This document shows positions 48,077-57,199 of a stretch of DNA of 64,000 nt, one piece after another. The position numbers and the translations under genes were made by a program. How positions within the stretch are numbered: position 1 is the first letter of the stretch; the number at the start of each line of letters is the position of its first letter. This DNA comes from Noviherbaspirillum autotrophicum. Its GTDB lineage: Bacteria; Pseudomonadota; Gammaproteobacteria; Burkholderiales; Burkholderiaceae_D. The DNA is taken from positions 2,711,195-2,775,194 of the forward strand of contig NZ_JWJG01000028.1 of the NCBI RefSeq assembly GCF_000818395.1, given 5' to 3'. The notes under the pieces were generated by a model. That model did not search any database, was not told the DNA's origin, and saw only the letters and a list, made by a program, of their open reading frames with translations.

Positions 48077-49374
48077 CCAAGCGTCACCTCATGAAACGCC
48101 TTTTCCTCATTGTTCTTGCCATGGGTATTTTTGTGCCTGCCTGCGTGATCGGCCTCGAGTTGGTCCGCGAGCCGGGCAGCGACCAGGTCAGCACGTTGGC
48201 GGCCGACTCGAACGGTCAGATTGCGCGGGGTGCGTATTTGGCGCGCGCCGGGAACTGCATGGCCTGCCATACGACACGAGGCGGGCAGGAGTACGCAGGA
48301 GGAAGAGCGATTTCTACGCCATTCGGCAATATTTATTCGTCGAATATTACGCCGGACAAAAAGACTGGAATCGGAACATGGACATCAAACGACTTTTGGC
48401 GGGCGATCCATAACGGCAAATCGAAAGATGGCAGCTTCCTGTATCCAGCCTTTCCGTATACCAGCTACACAAAGGTAACGCGAGCGGATTCCGACGCCAT
48501 CTTTGCGTACCTCAGGACGCTTACACCCGTGGCACAGGAAAACCGGCAGCATGAGCTGCAGTTTCCATTTAGCCAGCGCATCTTGCTGGCATTCTGGCGG
48601 ATGCTCTATTTCAGTCCCGGCGCCTATCAGGAGCAAGGGAACCAGAGCCCCGAATGGAACCGCGGCGCCTACCTGGTCCAAGGACTTGGACATTGCAGTG
48701 CCTGCCATACGAGTAGAAACTTCCTTGGCGGATCGGCGGACACGGCGGCCCTCACCGGGGGAATGATTCCCACTCTGAACTGGTATGCGTCTTCGCTTGC
48801 ATTGGACGCCGGGGCCGCTCGTCGTGATTGGCAGACGAAAGACCTTGCCGACTTATTAAAGACTGGCGTGTCCTCCAAGGGAGCGGTGTTTGGGCCGATG
48901 GCTGAAGTCATTAGCGGCAGCCTGCAGCATCTTTCGGCCAGCGATATCAACGCAATGGCCATCTATTTGAAGTCCATTCCTCATGTCGACACTATCGCGC
49001 AATCAGAGTTGGGCGAAGTATCGAAGCAAGAAGAGGCAGTATTAAAACAAGGCGCAAAGCTCTATGAGAAATATTGCGCAGAATGTCACAAGTCGGACGG
49101 AAAAGGAGCACCTCCGGGGTATCCCCCGCTGGTCGGAACGCGATCGCTGGCCGCGCGCTCTCCCATTAATCCGATTCGCATTGTATTGAACGGTGGGTAT
49201 CCCCCAACCACAAAGGGAAATCCGCGACCATATGGTATGCCCCCATTTGCGGTCGAGTTAAACGATAGTGAAGTGGCGGCAGTTGTGTCTTACATTCGTA
49301 CGAGTTGGGGGAATAAGGGAAACATGGTGTCGCCGATCGACGTCGGCCGGTTTCGCGGGGCTCCCATAGAATAA
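48073..49374 (+). CDS. Triheme c-type cytochrome (dehydrogenase cytochrome subunit)
   Basis: 433 residues. An N-terminal membrane anchor (about 10-28) precedes three CXXCH sites: CMACH (about 64), CSACH (about 208) and CAECH (about 334). This is the layout of the cytochrome subunits of membrane-bound dehydrogenases (alcohol/gluconate type), yet no dehydrogenase gene is adjacent. It may serve, with the diheme protein, as a bridge to an oxidase. Confidence 0.92.
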   Translation: MTKRHLMKRLFLIVLAMGIFVPACVIGLELVREPGSDQVSTLAADSNGQIARGAYLARAGNCMACHTTRGGQEYAGGRAISTPFGNIYSSNITPDKKTGIGTWTSNDFWRAIHNGKSKDGSFLYPAFPYTSYTKVTRADSDAIFAYLRTLTPVAQENRQHELQFPFSQRILLAFWRMLYFSPGAYQEQGNQSPEWNRGAYLVQGLGHCSACHTSRNFLGGSADTAALTGGMIPTLNWYASSLALDAGAARRDWQTKDLADLLKTGVSSKGAVFGPMAEVISGSLQHLSASDINAMAIYLKSIPHVDTIAQSELGEVSKQEEAVLKQGAKLYEKYCAECHKSDGKGAPPGYPPLVGTRSLAARSPINPIRIVLNGGYPPTTKGNPRPYGMPPFAVELNDSEVAAVVSYIRTSWGNKGNMVSPIDVGRFRGAPIE

Positions 49375-49770
49375 TCACCTTCGCTTTGCCACATCCGGTT
49401 ATTAACGGTCCGCTTTCGGGTAGAAATTTGGATGTTGAGAGACTGCTTGTGGCCGAGCTGGACTTTTCTTTGCTTGTCGAGTTTATGCCGTAAGGCGGAC
49501 GCTTGGCGCTCCCGGGGGGGGCGCAGGCAATGTTAGTGTCCGCAATAATTCCGATCGTCCTGCGTTCGGAAAACATCGTAATACGCCCCTACTCCGTCTA
49601 TCGGACTATCTGGCAGCGGTACTAGACATTATGCTCATAATGTTGAAAGTGCCGCCCCACTGATTGTGCTGTTCTCACTTCACAGAAAAGCCAGCCCTAT
49701 GCTTTTTTCTGGGGAAAGCTGTGAACACAGAAAGGTCCTCGCTTTCCAAATAAGAAAACGGAGGCGACTC
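49375..49770. other. Intergenic region after the cytochromes
   Basis: About 400 bases with no supported gene. The minus frame at 49166-49576 is largely antisense to the triheme cytochrome gene and was not accepted. Confidence 0.35.
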
Positions 49771-50034
49771 ATGATCATCGTTTTGGAAGATAGATATGCC
49801 ACAGCTGGAACTCATGATGTGCGACGCGCCATGGCAGCACATCGGGATGCCTTTCTCCAAGAAGGAAAATCGAAACCGGTCGTGGCGTCGTCGATAATCG
49901 GCTTTCGATTGAGGCCGTTCTATTGGAATGCACAACCATCCCATGGCGTGGCCTGTCGATTTCGGCCAAGGCGAATGCCGCATCCGCGTTCAATGAGTCA
50001 TCAAATTTATGACGGGCATATTTTTATTCATTGA
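49771..50034 (+). CDS. Possible small protein, 87 residues
   Basis: The ATG at 49771 has a good ribosome site (GGAGGCGACTC) and the frame starts MIIVLEDRYATAG, then a helix with RRAMAAHRDAFLQEGKSKP, which resembles small ferredoxin-fold (YciI-like) proteins for about 40 residues. After that the sequence becomes Arg/Pro/His-rich and may be out of frame. It overlaps the 3' end of the GYD gene by seven bases on the opposite strand. Confidence 0.3.
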   Translation: MIIVLEDRYATAGTHDVRRAMAAHRDAFLQEGKSKPVVASSIIGFRLRPFYWNAQPSHGVACRFRPRRMPHPRSMSHQIYDGHIFIH

Positions 50035-50429
50035 TTTCTTTTACCAGTCGAATCTCGAGCAAGATGTCCGCCCTCGCTATCCCACTTGGCCACTTCGGCT
50101 TGGTCAATTTCATACCCGGGAGGTCGATAAGTGCCGGTCTTCGTCACAGCCTCGTCAATTTCCTGAGGGGTAAGCAGCACAGTCGTTTTGCACTGGGTTA
50201 CTCCAGCGGCATTGACTCTGATAGCAAGTGCCGCGGCAGTAGCATTGTCAGGGAGATCGGCAATGATGAAAACGTCCTCGTTGCCAAAGGCAAAATAAAA
50301 TGCTTCAACGGTTCCGCCCATCGATTTGAATAATTCATCAACAGCATCACGTCGCCCCGTCCCCCCCTCTTTGAGCAGGCCCTTTACGCCGTCGGTGAGA
50401 TAGTTGGCTTGAATGAGATATTTTGGCAT
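50028..50429 (-). CDS. GYD-domain protein
   Basis: 133 residues from the ATG at 50429 with an AAGGAGA ribosome site. The core YLIQANYLTDGVKGLLKEGGTGRRDAVDELFKSMGG and AFGNEDVFIIADLPD match GYD proteins, a ferredoxin-like alpha/beta fold of unknown function. The C-terminal 30 residues are an extra tail. Confidence 0.88.
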   Translation of the reverse strand: MPKYLIQANYLTDGVKGLLKEGGTGRRDAVDELFKSMGGTVEAFYFAFGNEDVFIIADLPDNATAAALAIRVNAAGVTQCKTTVLLTPQEIDEAVTKTGTYRPPGYEIDQAEVAKWDSEGGHLARDSTGKRNQ

Positions 50430-50767
50430 TTGAATCTCCTTCCAGGTTTTGCGCACCTTCCTGGGACACCAGTCTGACAACGCCAATCGGTCAATTCGTC
50501 AGCGCGCGTCAAACGCTACAGCGTTTGTTGACGCGCGAAGGCCAGCTCGCCCGCCATGGTCAACACTGCTTTCCTGATCGCTGGCACAAGCGCCATCGAG
50601 CCGGAGGCGCAGTAGTAGCGGGTTTGCCGAAGTGGCGCCCACGATCGTCACCGGCCTTCAAATTGTCGGGTATCCGATACGACTGAACGGATCTCTGCAT
50701 GACGTCCGTCAAACTCGTTGTCCTTCGCACAGACTAGTACAGCTGCTGAATAGGGGTAAAAAAATGG
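50430..50767. other. Intergenic region between GYD and nuoB genes
   Basis: About 340 bases without a recognised gene. It contains an inverted-repeat-like GCGCGTCAAAC / GTTTGTTGACGCGC segment at about 50504-50538, which could form a terminator-like stem but has no T-run. Confidence 0.4.
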
Positions 50768-51244
50768 TTAACGTGCGATCGTGTTGGTGCGCTTGATCTT
50801 GCTGTGTAACTGGATGAGGCCGTAAATCAGCTGCTCTGCAGTCGGCGGGCAGCCCGGCACATAAATGTCGACTGGGATGATGCGATCACAACCACGCACA
50901 ACGGAATATGAATAGTGATAATAGCCACCTCCATTCGCGCACGACCCCATTGATACCACCCAGCGTGGCTCAGCCATCTGATCGTACACCTTACGTAGAG
51001 CCGGTGCCATTTTGTTGCATAAAGTACCGGCGACAATCATCAGATCGGACTGCCGTGGAGACGCGCGAAACATGATACCGAATCGGTCCATATCGTAACG
51101 CGACGCACCAGCATGCATCATTTCCACTGCGCAGCAGGCCAAGCCAAACGCCATTGGCCACATCGAGCCGGTACGGACCCAGTTGACAAGCTTGTCCACT
51201 TCCGTTGTAACGAACCCTTCGTTTAACACGCCTTCGATTAACAT
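50768..51244 (-). CDS. nuoB: Orphan NADH dehydrogenase subunit B (NuoB-type)
   Basis: 158 residues from the ATG at 51244, a normal NuoB length. All cluster-N2 ligands are present: [17 protein letters not shown] and VPGCPP, and [18 protein letters not shown] is conserved. The rest of the nuo operon is absent, so this is a second, stand-alone copy. It may be a functional paralogue, or a hydrogenase/formate-type small subunit in disguise, but the sequence is most like Complex I. Confidence 0.92.
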   Translation of the reverse strand: MLIEGVLNEGFVTTEVDKLVNWVRTGSMWPMAFGLACCAVEMMHAGASRYDMDRFGIMFRASPRQSDLMIVAGTLCNKMAPALRKVYDQMAEPRWVVSMGSCANGGGYYHYSYSVVRGCDRIIPVDIYVPGCPPTAEQLIYGLIQLHSKIKRTNTIAR

Positions 51245-51503
51245 GATGCGCTCCTGATTCGGAACATTTCCCGCATGGCCGACATCCCGCATTTATTTGA
51301 CAATGCAACTCGGCAGAAAATGCATGGCACCCGATGAACCGCAATTTAGTCATTCGTTTCGAGCGCCCGCCATGATGAGATGAGCGAACGGCGGGCTACG
51401 TATTTTTCGGTGCTCAGAGGTGGCCCCGGAATTTCGGACAGTAGGATAAGTGGCAGCTTTGCTTCACAATCTGGGCCGCAAGGCCGATTACAGGAGCAAA
51501 AGC

Positions 51504-51815
51504 ATGACCAAAAGAACAAGGCGCAACCACTCAGGGAGTTTCAAAGCAAAGGTGGCGTTGGCAGCGCTACGCGGCGACAAGACATTGACCGAGGTAGCGC
51601 AGCAGTACGAAGTCCATCCCAACCAGGTCACCGAATGGAAGCGGCAGTTGCTGGAGCGGGCTGCCGACGTATTTGACGGTGGCGCTGCGGTCAGCGAGAA
51701 AGAGAGCGTGCCGGACCTGAAGGAGTTGCACGCCAAGATCGGGCAGCAGGCATTGGAAATCGATTTTTTAAGCGGCGCGCTCACCAAAGCGGGATTGGTG
51801 AGCGCAAAGAAATGA
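51504..51815 (+). CDS. IS3-family OrfA
   Basis: 103 residues with an N-terminal helix-turn-helix (FKAKVALAALRGDKTLTEVAQQYEVHPNQVTEWKRQL) and a C-terminal leucine-zipper-like helix. Its last codons read AAG AAA TGA and overlap the orfB ATG, so a fused OrfAB by frameshift or coupled translation is likely. Confidence 0.93.
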   Translation: MTKRTRRNHSGSFKAKVALAALRGDKTLTEVAQQYEVHPNQVTEWKRQLLERAADVFDGGAAVSEKESVPDLKELHAKIGQQALEIDFLSGALTKAGLVSAKK

Positions 51816-52642
51816 TCGACCGAACCCATGAACTGCCGGTGTCCCGGCAATGCCAGATCCTGTCCCTGGCACGCTCGACGGCGTACTACCGGCCGCAGCA
51901 AGCCAGTGAAGCGGACCTGGAATTGATGCGGCGGATCGACGAGCTGCACACGCAGCATCCATTCGCCGGCAGCCGCATGCTGCGCGACATGCTCCGTCGG
52001 GAGGGTCATCAGATCGGCCGCAAGCACGTAGCGACGCTGATGAAGAAGATAGGCATCGAGGCGCTGTACAAGAAGCCCAATACCAGCCGCCGCCATCCGG
52101 CACATCCGGTCTATCCGTACCTGCTGCGCAATCTGGAGATCAATCGTCCCAACCAGGTGTTCGCTGCCGACATCACCTACATTCCGATGAAACGCGGCTT
52201 CGTGTACCTGTTCGCGGTGATGGACTGGGCCAGCCGGCGGGTGCTGTCATGGCGTCTGTCGAACACGCTGACGACGGATTTCTGCATCGAGGCCGTGCAG
52301 GAGGCGATTCACCGCTACGGCGTACCGGACATCTTCAACACCGACCAGGGCGCCCAGTTCACCAGTCTCGAATTTACGCAACTGCTCAAGGACAACGGCA
52401 TCGCCATCAGCATGGACGGCCGTGACTGCTGGCGCGACAACGTGTTCGTCGAACGGCTGTGGAAATCGATCAAGTACGAGGAGGTGTATTTGCACGCGTA
52501 TGAAACGGTGAGCGCGGCAAAGAGCGGGATCGGTCGGTATCTGGATTTTTACAATTCTCGGAGGCCACACAGCGCACTTGACGGCAGCACGCCGGATGCG
52601 TTCTACTTCGCCAACCTGCCCGCGTGGCAACAGGCGGCGTAG
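51812..52642 (+). CDS. IS3-family OrfB transposase
   Basis: 276 residues. An HTH_21-like region ([15 protein letters not shown]) is followed by the rve integrase core with a DDE triad: [19 protein letters not shown] and [15 protein letters not shown]. It ends with the standard [15 protein letters not shown] block. It appears intact. Confidence 0.95.
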   Translation: MIDRTHELPVSRQCQILSLARSTAYYRPQQASEADLELMRRIDELHTQHPFAGSRMLRDMLRREGHQIGRKHVATLMKKIGIEALYKKPNTSRRHPAHPVYPYLLRNLEINRPNQVFAADITYIPMKRGFVYLFAVMDWASRRVLSWRLSNTLTTDFCIEAVQEAIHRYGVPDIFNTDQGAQFTSLEFTQLLKDNGIAISMDGRDCWRDNVFVERLWKSIKYEEVYLHAYETVSAAKSGIGRYLDFYNSRRPHSALDGSTPDAFYFANLPAWQQAA

Positions 52643-52781
52643 ATGGCAGGCCGGGTTCCCCACCGCGCCGCACGCTCTTGCCCTGCCCATCGGGCGGCGA
52701 GCGGCGCCGTGGATAACCCTACATCCGCAAAGCTCCACTTAACGAAGTCAAATTCGTGTCCAACAAAACGGGGCCACCTCT

Positions 52782-53323
52782 CTCGTCAGCACCCGCAACT
52801 GGTCAATTCTGTTATAGGTGGATACTTCCATCAGGAACACATAGCGGAGGCGCTTGGCAGTGCGCAAACGGGGCGCAGCGTTGACGACGTCATGCACCAG
52901 TTCGTCGGTGTGCAGACTGCCTCCCATGAGTGCTTCACACTCGCTGGACCGGCAGAGCGCCATCGTCCGTGCTGCAGCCTCATGGCTGTGCTCCGTGGTG
53001 ACGAGCCGGCAAGACGAAATATCGATGCCTGAGCCTTTGGCAATGGCATGTATTTTCGTGGGCGGACCGACCAGGACCGGGTTGATCAATTGCATCTAGG
53101 CCACTTCCATTTCACCAAGCAGCGACACGTCGCTACAGGGAGGGCAAATGGCGATGCTAACAAGCTCCAGTGAGCGGCCCAGGTCGATGAGGCTTTGGCG
53201 TGCCGGGGAAGTCTTATTCATTGTCAGCATCTTTGCTCTCGATGCGCCAAATTCCAGAAAAATGGCCTCTACCACTCGATTCAAAGTTTGCCTTTGATTA
53301 TCAATGATCCCGATTTCATGCAT
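52782..53323 (-). pseudogene. N-terminal remnant of a phosphate acetyltransferase (pta)
   Basis: Read on the minus strand, VSLLGEMEVA, then an in-frame TAG, then MQLINPVLVGPPTKIHAIA, EHSHEAAARTMALCR and GSLHTDELVH match the Pta domain of bifunctional hydratase/phosphate acetyltransferases. Homology stops after EVSTYNR, and the rest (about 200 residues) is missing at the IS3 element. One nonsense codon and a 3' truncation make it non-functional. Confidence 0.8.
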
Positions 53324-53610
53324 ACAGGGTTTTGCGTGTAAAACGCTTCTGCACCAATTGATTTTGGACAGTGCAGTGCGCCTAGTAAAAACGTTTGTGG
53401 TGCATCAGTGGTTCGGCTCAAATCCATTTCCAAACGCGATTCCAGCAACTACAACAACAGGGTATATAGCACGACGAAGTAGCCTGGAAACACTGATGCG
53501 AATTAGCATAGGCGCGCAAAAAACTTTCACCACAAGATTGCAACGTATGGCGCTGCGCTCGCGATGGGCGCGATACGATAAGTTGCAAAGTCAACGAATG
53601 GAGGTGCAAT
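53324..53610. other. Upstream region of the helical-repeat protein gene
   Basis: No gene seen in these 290 bases. A TTGAT-T-ATCAA sequence near 53295 resembles an FNR site but has the wrong spacer. A ribosome site (GGAGG) precedes the ATG at 53611. Confidence 0.4.
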
Positions 53611-54306
53611 ATGGCAGAGCGTGAGACGAAGTCGCGCACAGCGCACTCACATGAAGCGGGATCGGATGCGACGAAACAAAGGCGTCACGCGGCCCCTGCA
53701 TCCACCGATGCATCGAAAGCATCTTCTCCAGTAGCCGGGAAGGTCAAAGAGGGCATCGCACGACGGCTCTCCGACATCAACGATATTGAAGCAGATATCA
53801 CCAAGCTTGTCAGGACGACCGTATCCGATACTTTGCGCGCTGGCGGAGATGCGACAGCCCAGCTGACCAACGTCGTGGAGAATACCGTAACAGGCGCAAT
53901 CCAGGCTGCCGAAAAAGTCGGCACGGGGCTGACAATGAGTGCCAAAAGCGTCGCTACGGGAATCGTGATGGGTGTGCATGACGTTGGGGGTGATGTCGCA
54001 AAAGCGTCTACAGAAACTATTCGCACAATCATCAGGCAGACAGCGACCATAGGTGCCGACATTGGTGCGGTAGCGAAGCGCACGGTGGACGGAATTATCG
54101 AAGCCACTGCCGAGGTTGGGGAAAACGTCGCAGAAATTAGCAAAAAGTCTGCCGAAGGTGCCATTGAAGAAGCGGCACACATCAGCAATATGGCCGTCCA
54201 GGCGGTGCAAGATGTATTAACAGGCATCCGGGGCGGGATCAGTGAGTCTGCCGCCGTTCCCGCACGTCGTGGCGGCGCTGCACAGCACGGGCATACCACG
54301 CATTAG
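53611..54306 (+). CDS. Helical repeat protein, phasin/LEA-like
   Basis: 231 residues. After a low-complexity basic N-terminus come repeated amphipathic segments of 22-33 residues rich in Ala/Thr/Val/Gly (for example ITKLVRTTVSDTLRAGGDA, TVTGAIQAAEKVGTGL, TVDGIIEATAEVGEN), which suggest a long helical protein that could coat surfaces such as membranes or granules. The C-terminus is Gly/His-rich. The family is not certain; phasin-like or stress-protective roles are guesses. It is followed by the universal stress gene. Confidence 0.72.
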   Translation: MAERETKSRTAHSHEAGSDATKQRRHAAPASTDASKASSPVAGKVKEGIARRLSDINDIEADITKLVRTTVSDTLRAGGDATAQLTNVVENTVTGAIQAAEKVGTGLTMSAKSVATGIVMGVHDVGGDVAKASTETIRTIIRQTATIGADIGAVAKRTVDGIIEATAEVGENVAEISKKSAEGAIEEAAHISNMAVQAVQDVLTGIRGGISESAAVPARRGGAAQHGHTTH

Positions 54307-54390
54307 GAGGATGGAATTGCTCGTTCTGACTGGAAGGAAATGACGTAAGCTGAAAAAACCTCGCATCAGCGCTGCGAAAAGAGTGGTGTT

Positions 54391-55230
54391 ATGTCCTATA
54401 AAACGATTCTGGTACATGTCGACGATGGCCGGAATTGTGACATCCGTGTCGAACTGGCGGCCCGGCTGGCGATGCTGGAAGATGCACACCTCATCGGCGT
54501 CGCCATGACAGGCGTGTCCCGCTTTCTGATCGAAGCTGTCGCCATCGATGTCACCCCTGAGAGCCTTCAGCCATATCTCGATATCCTGCGCCAACGCGCC
54601 GAGCGGTCACTCGTTCCTTTTGAAAAAATCATCCGGCAGGCGGGACTTGCATCCTATGAGCAACGCCTGAGTGACGACGAAGCCGCCGGCGGCCTGGCTC
54701 TTCAGGCGGGATACTGTGACTTGGCCGTTCTGGGGCAATACGATCCAGAGGGAGCGGCGCCATCGGTCTATGCCAATCTGCCGGAATACGTCGCGATGAC
54801 GAGCGGTTGCCCTGTCCTCGTAGTTCCTTATGCGGCTACGACAACGAGTTGTGGCGAACGGATTTTGGTCGGATGGAATGGCAGCCCCGAGGCCGCCAAA
54901 GCCGTGCGCAATGCAATTCCTTTGTTGCGCCGGGCAAAGATCGTGGAAGTAGCCGTGTTCAACCCGGATCGTCCATCCGATGCTCACGGTGAACAGCCCG
55001 GCGCCGATATCGCGTTATATCTTGCACGCCACAACATCAGAGTGGACGTGATGCAAGAAAGGACAGAAACAGATGTCGGCGAAGCGCTCCTGTCTCTCGC
55101 TGCCAATTTGAATAGCGACTTGCTGGTGATGGGGTGTTACGGGCATTCACGCTTTCGCGAAATTCTACTGGGGGGCGTTACGCGCACGATGCTGAACGCG
55201 ATGACAATTCCCGTTTTCATGTCGCATTGA
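54391..55230 (+). CDS. Tandem universal stress protein
   Basis: 279 residues with two Usp domains. The first (1-145) starts YKTILVHVDDGR; the second (about 155-279) has ILVGWNGSPEAAKAVRNAIP and the ATP-binding-like motif GCYGHSRFREILLGG. Proteins of this kind accumulate under low oxygen or stationary stress. The first domain seems to lack a standard Gly-rich loop, the second has it. Confidence 0.92.
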   Translation: MSYKTILVHVDDGRNCDIRVELAARLAMLEDAHLIGVAMTGVSRFLIEAVAIDVTPESLQPYLDILRQRAERSLVPFEKIIRQAGLASYEQRLSDDEAAGGLALQAGYCDLAVLGQYDPEGAAPSVYANLPEYVAMTSGCPVLVVPYAATTTSCGERILVGWNGSPEAAKAVRNAIPLLRRAKIVEVAVFNPDRPSDAHGEQPGADIALYLARHNIRVDVMQERTETDVGEALLSLAANLNSDLLVMGCYGHSRFREILLGGVTRTMLNAMTIPVFMSH

Positions 55231-55327
55231 GGAAAAGGAAAGCGGCATCAGAATCCCATTTCCCCTGGCATTGCTTCGGGCGATGCCCTTGCCTGCGATG
55301 GTGCTTCCATGACGATGCAATCCGTGG

Positions 55328-55678
55328 TCAGCACCGGCTTGCGATCGCGGCCGCGTTGGCCAGCGCGAGGCGCGTGACTTTGGTGGGATCGATGATTCCC
55401 ATTTTCATCAGATTCCTGTACCTGTCATCCGCCGCGTTGTACCCGAAATCACCGGTGCCGTCGGTTACTGCCTCGATCACCGCGTCAGGGTCGCCACCAG
55501 CATTGAAAACAATTTGGCGCAACGGCTCTTCCAGCGCACGGTGAACGATCTTTACCCCGGAATCTTGCGCCAGGTTATGGAGCTGAAGATTTTCAAGAGC
55601 GCTGCGAGCACGAAGCGAGGCCACTCCGCCAGCGGCACCGATGCCCTCCTCGACTGCGCGCGCGTCGCATGTCCGCAT
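55328..55678 (-). pseudogene. C-terminal-region fragment of GroEL
   Basis: 117 codons align with the end of GroEL: AVEEGIGAAGGVASLRAR, VKIVHRALEEPLRQIVFNAGGDPDAV, GDFGYNAADDRY and MGIIDPTKVTRLALANAAAIAS. The apical and most equatorial sequence is absent, and VPGGG is altered to GAAGG. It is a remnant of a second groEL copy. Confidence 0.88.
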
Positions 55679-55843
55679 ACGTGCGCGAAGAAATACTTGC
55701 TCTTGAAAATGTTAAGACTCCTCGGGAATGAGCGATCTCAAGCCCCGTACGGCATGCATGACTATGCTGAATTGCAGGCACATGCCCACTTCTGAATGAG
55801 ATACGTTGTCTTGATTGCGCCAAGGTGGCATGGGGATTCTTAC

Positions 55844-56329
55844 ATGAAAAAAAACTTCAGAATCATGCCTCCAGTTTTTCCAATGATGCTCTTAATGCTG
55901 TTGGGAGTTCCCGGCGTGGCACAGGAGCGCCATGGACGTTTGGAACATGAAGAGCACGATGTCGAGCGTGCCGAACGGGGTCGTGCAGCACCCGGACGCA
56001 GTCATACCCCACGGCACTGGAGCGGCGATATCCGGCGCTTTCATGAACATGACCTGGCGCTTTGGCGCGGCGGCCGCTGGCTCCATGGACGACATGGTGA
56101 CCAATCAGGTTGGTGGTGGATCGTCGGCGCGACCTGGTACTTTTATCCGGCACCAATCTACCCCTATCCGAATCCCTATCAACCGCCGCCCATGGCGTCG
56201 ATCGCCCCGCCGAGCGACCCGTCGGCGATGCCGCAATACTGGTACTACTGTGCCGATCCTCCCGGCTACTACCCCTACGTGCCACAGTGCCGCGTCAATT
56301 GGCGCGCCGTGCCAGCGACTCCGCCGTGA
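55844..56329 (+). CDS. Exported Tyr/Pro-rich protein with YCxxPxGYYPY motif
   Basis: 161 residues from the ATG at 55844, which starts a signal peptide (cleavage near GVA). The C-terminus has YWYYCADPPGYYPYVPQC, a pattern seen in many small secreted proteins of Burkholderiales of unknown function. His/Arg-rich middle. Overlaps by four bases the start of an ABC-ATPase remnant. Confidence 0.75.
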   Translation: MKKNFRIMPPVFPMMLLMLLGVPGVAQERHGRLEHEEHDVERAERGRAAPGRSHTPRHWSGDIRRFHEHDLALWRGGRWLHGRHGDQSGWWWIVGATWYFYPAPIYPYPNPYQPPPMASIAPPSDPSAMPQYWYYCADPPGYYPYVPQCRVNWRAVPATPP

Positions 56330-56610
56330 ACACGGTGGTGAAGCCAGCGCTGGCGATTCGGGCAAACACGATCGTGAAGTACTTTGGCAAAGGTGAAGCC
56401 AGGACGGTCGCCTTCAACCGCGCCAGCATCGTCACCTGCTTTGGTGAAATGCTCTCTATCGTCGGCCCCTCCGGCAGCGGCAAGACGACGTTCTTGCGCA
56501 TCCTCTCGGGAATCTTGTTCCCGAATGAAGGCAGTGTCATGGTGGAGGAAACCGATATGTGCCCACGCTCTACGCTAGCTATTGCCGGGCGCTCCGGTAC
56601 TTTCCGTCAA
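56326..56610 (+). pseudogene. N-terminal remnant of an ABC transporter ATPase
   Basis: Starting at a GTG, about 85 residues read LAIRANTIVKYFGKGEARTVAFN and a P-loop GPSGSGKTTFLRILSG, then the sequence breaks at VMVEETDMCP. The signature motif, Walker B and H-loop are missing. The next frame joins a permease fragment, so an internal deletion removed the middle of the operon. Confidence 0.8.
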
Positions 56611-57199
56611 CTCGATTACGATTTCCTACATCCTGGCCGAGCTGAAAGACCCGGCCGACGCACCAGCGATACAGAAAGAAGTGGCGCGCCTTGCCTACTT
56701 CGCGTTGACCAAGGGCGAGTTCATTCAACGCATCAGCAATTTCTACAAGTGCCAGACCGCCATCGGCACCAATATTTTTCTGATGACGATCATCAGCGTC
56801 ATTGCCGGACCGTCGATGTCGGGACAGGCTTTTTACACTTTCACTCTGGAGAACCTGGAGAAGTTCGGCGCGTTGAAAGCCATCGACGCGAAGGGCCGGG
56901 AACTGGTCTACATGATCCGGTTCCCGGCAACGATTAAGGCATTGACGGGTTAGGGCATCGAAGTGGGTTGATGCACGCGCTTGATTGGCGTGGCGAAGCT
57001 CCGGCTACCGGATTATGCATCGTTGATCACGTTCTACAACTTCGGGAAAGCATTTGGCATGGTGATGCTGATCGCGACCAGCTCCAGTTACATCGGCATT
57101 CGCAAGGTGCTCAAGATCGCGCCGTTCGATATTTTCAGCGGGTGGGAGTACGCAGCCAATCTGCTTTGGTCGTCGCACAAAATCAATTTCCACGCATGA
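56582..57199 (+). pseudogene. C-terminal part of an ABC exporter permease (DevC/MacB-like)
   Basis: The frame reads LSVNSITISYILAELKDPADAP, TAIGTNIFLMTIISVIAGPSMSGQAFYTF, and after two in-frame stops (about 56951 and 56969) continues VAKLRLPDYASLITFYNFGKAFGMVMLIATSSSYIGIRK to the end. The frame is unchanged across the stops, so these are nonsense mutations in a permease that is otherwise recognisable. N-terminus is missing. Confidence 0.8.

Larger units (their letters stand above)
51416..52781 (+). mobile_element. IS3-family insertion sequence (complete)
   Basis: About 1366 bases with inverted ends AGAGGTGGCCCCG; internal end sequences continue with partial match (GGACA). A 3-bp CTC flanks both sides (51413-51415 and 52782-52784), fitting an IS3-type target duplication. 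It carries orfA and orfB and lies between nuoB and the pta remnant. Confidence 0.85.

Noticed and set aside
50504-50538. Inverted repeat as a terminator after the GYD gene
   Set aside because: It lies upstream of the GYD gene and downstream of nothing on the + strand; no T-run follows.
53289-53303. FNR-like site upstream of the helical-repeat gene
   Set aside because: TTGAT and ATCAA are separated by one base, not four, so it does not fit the FNR dimer.
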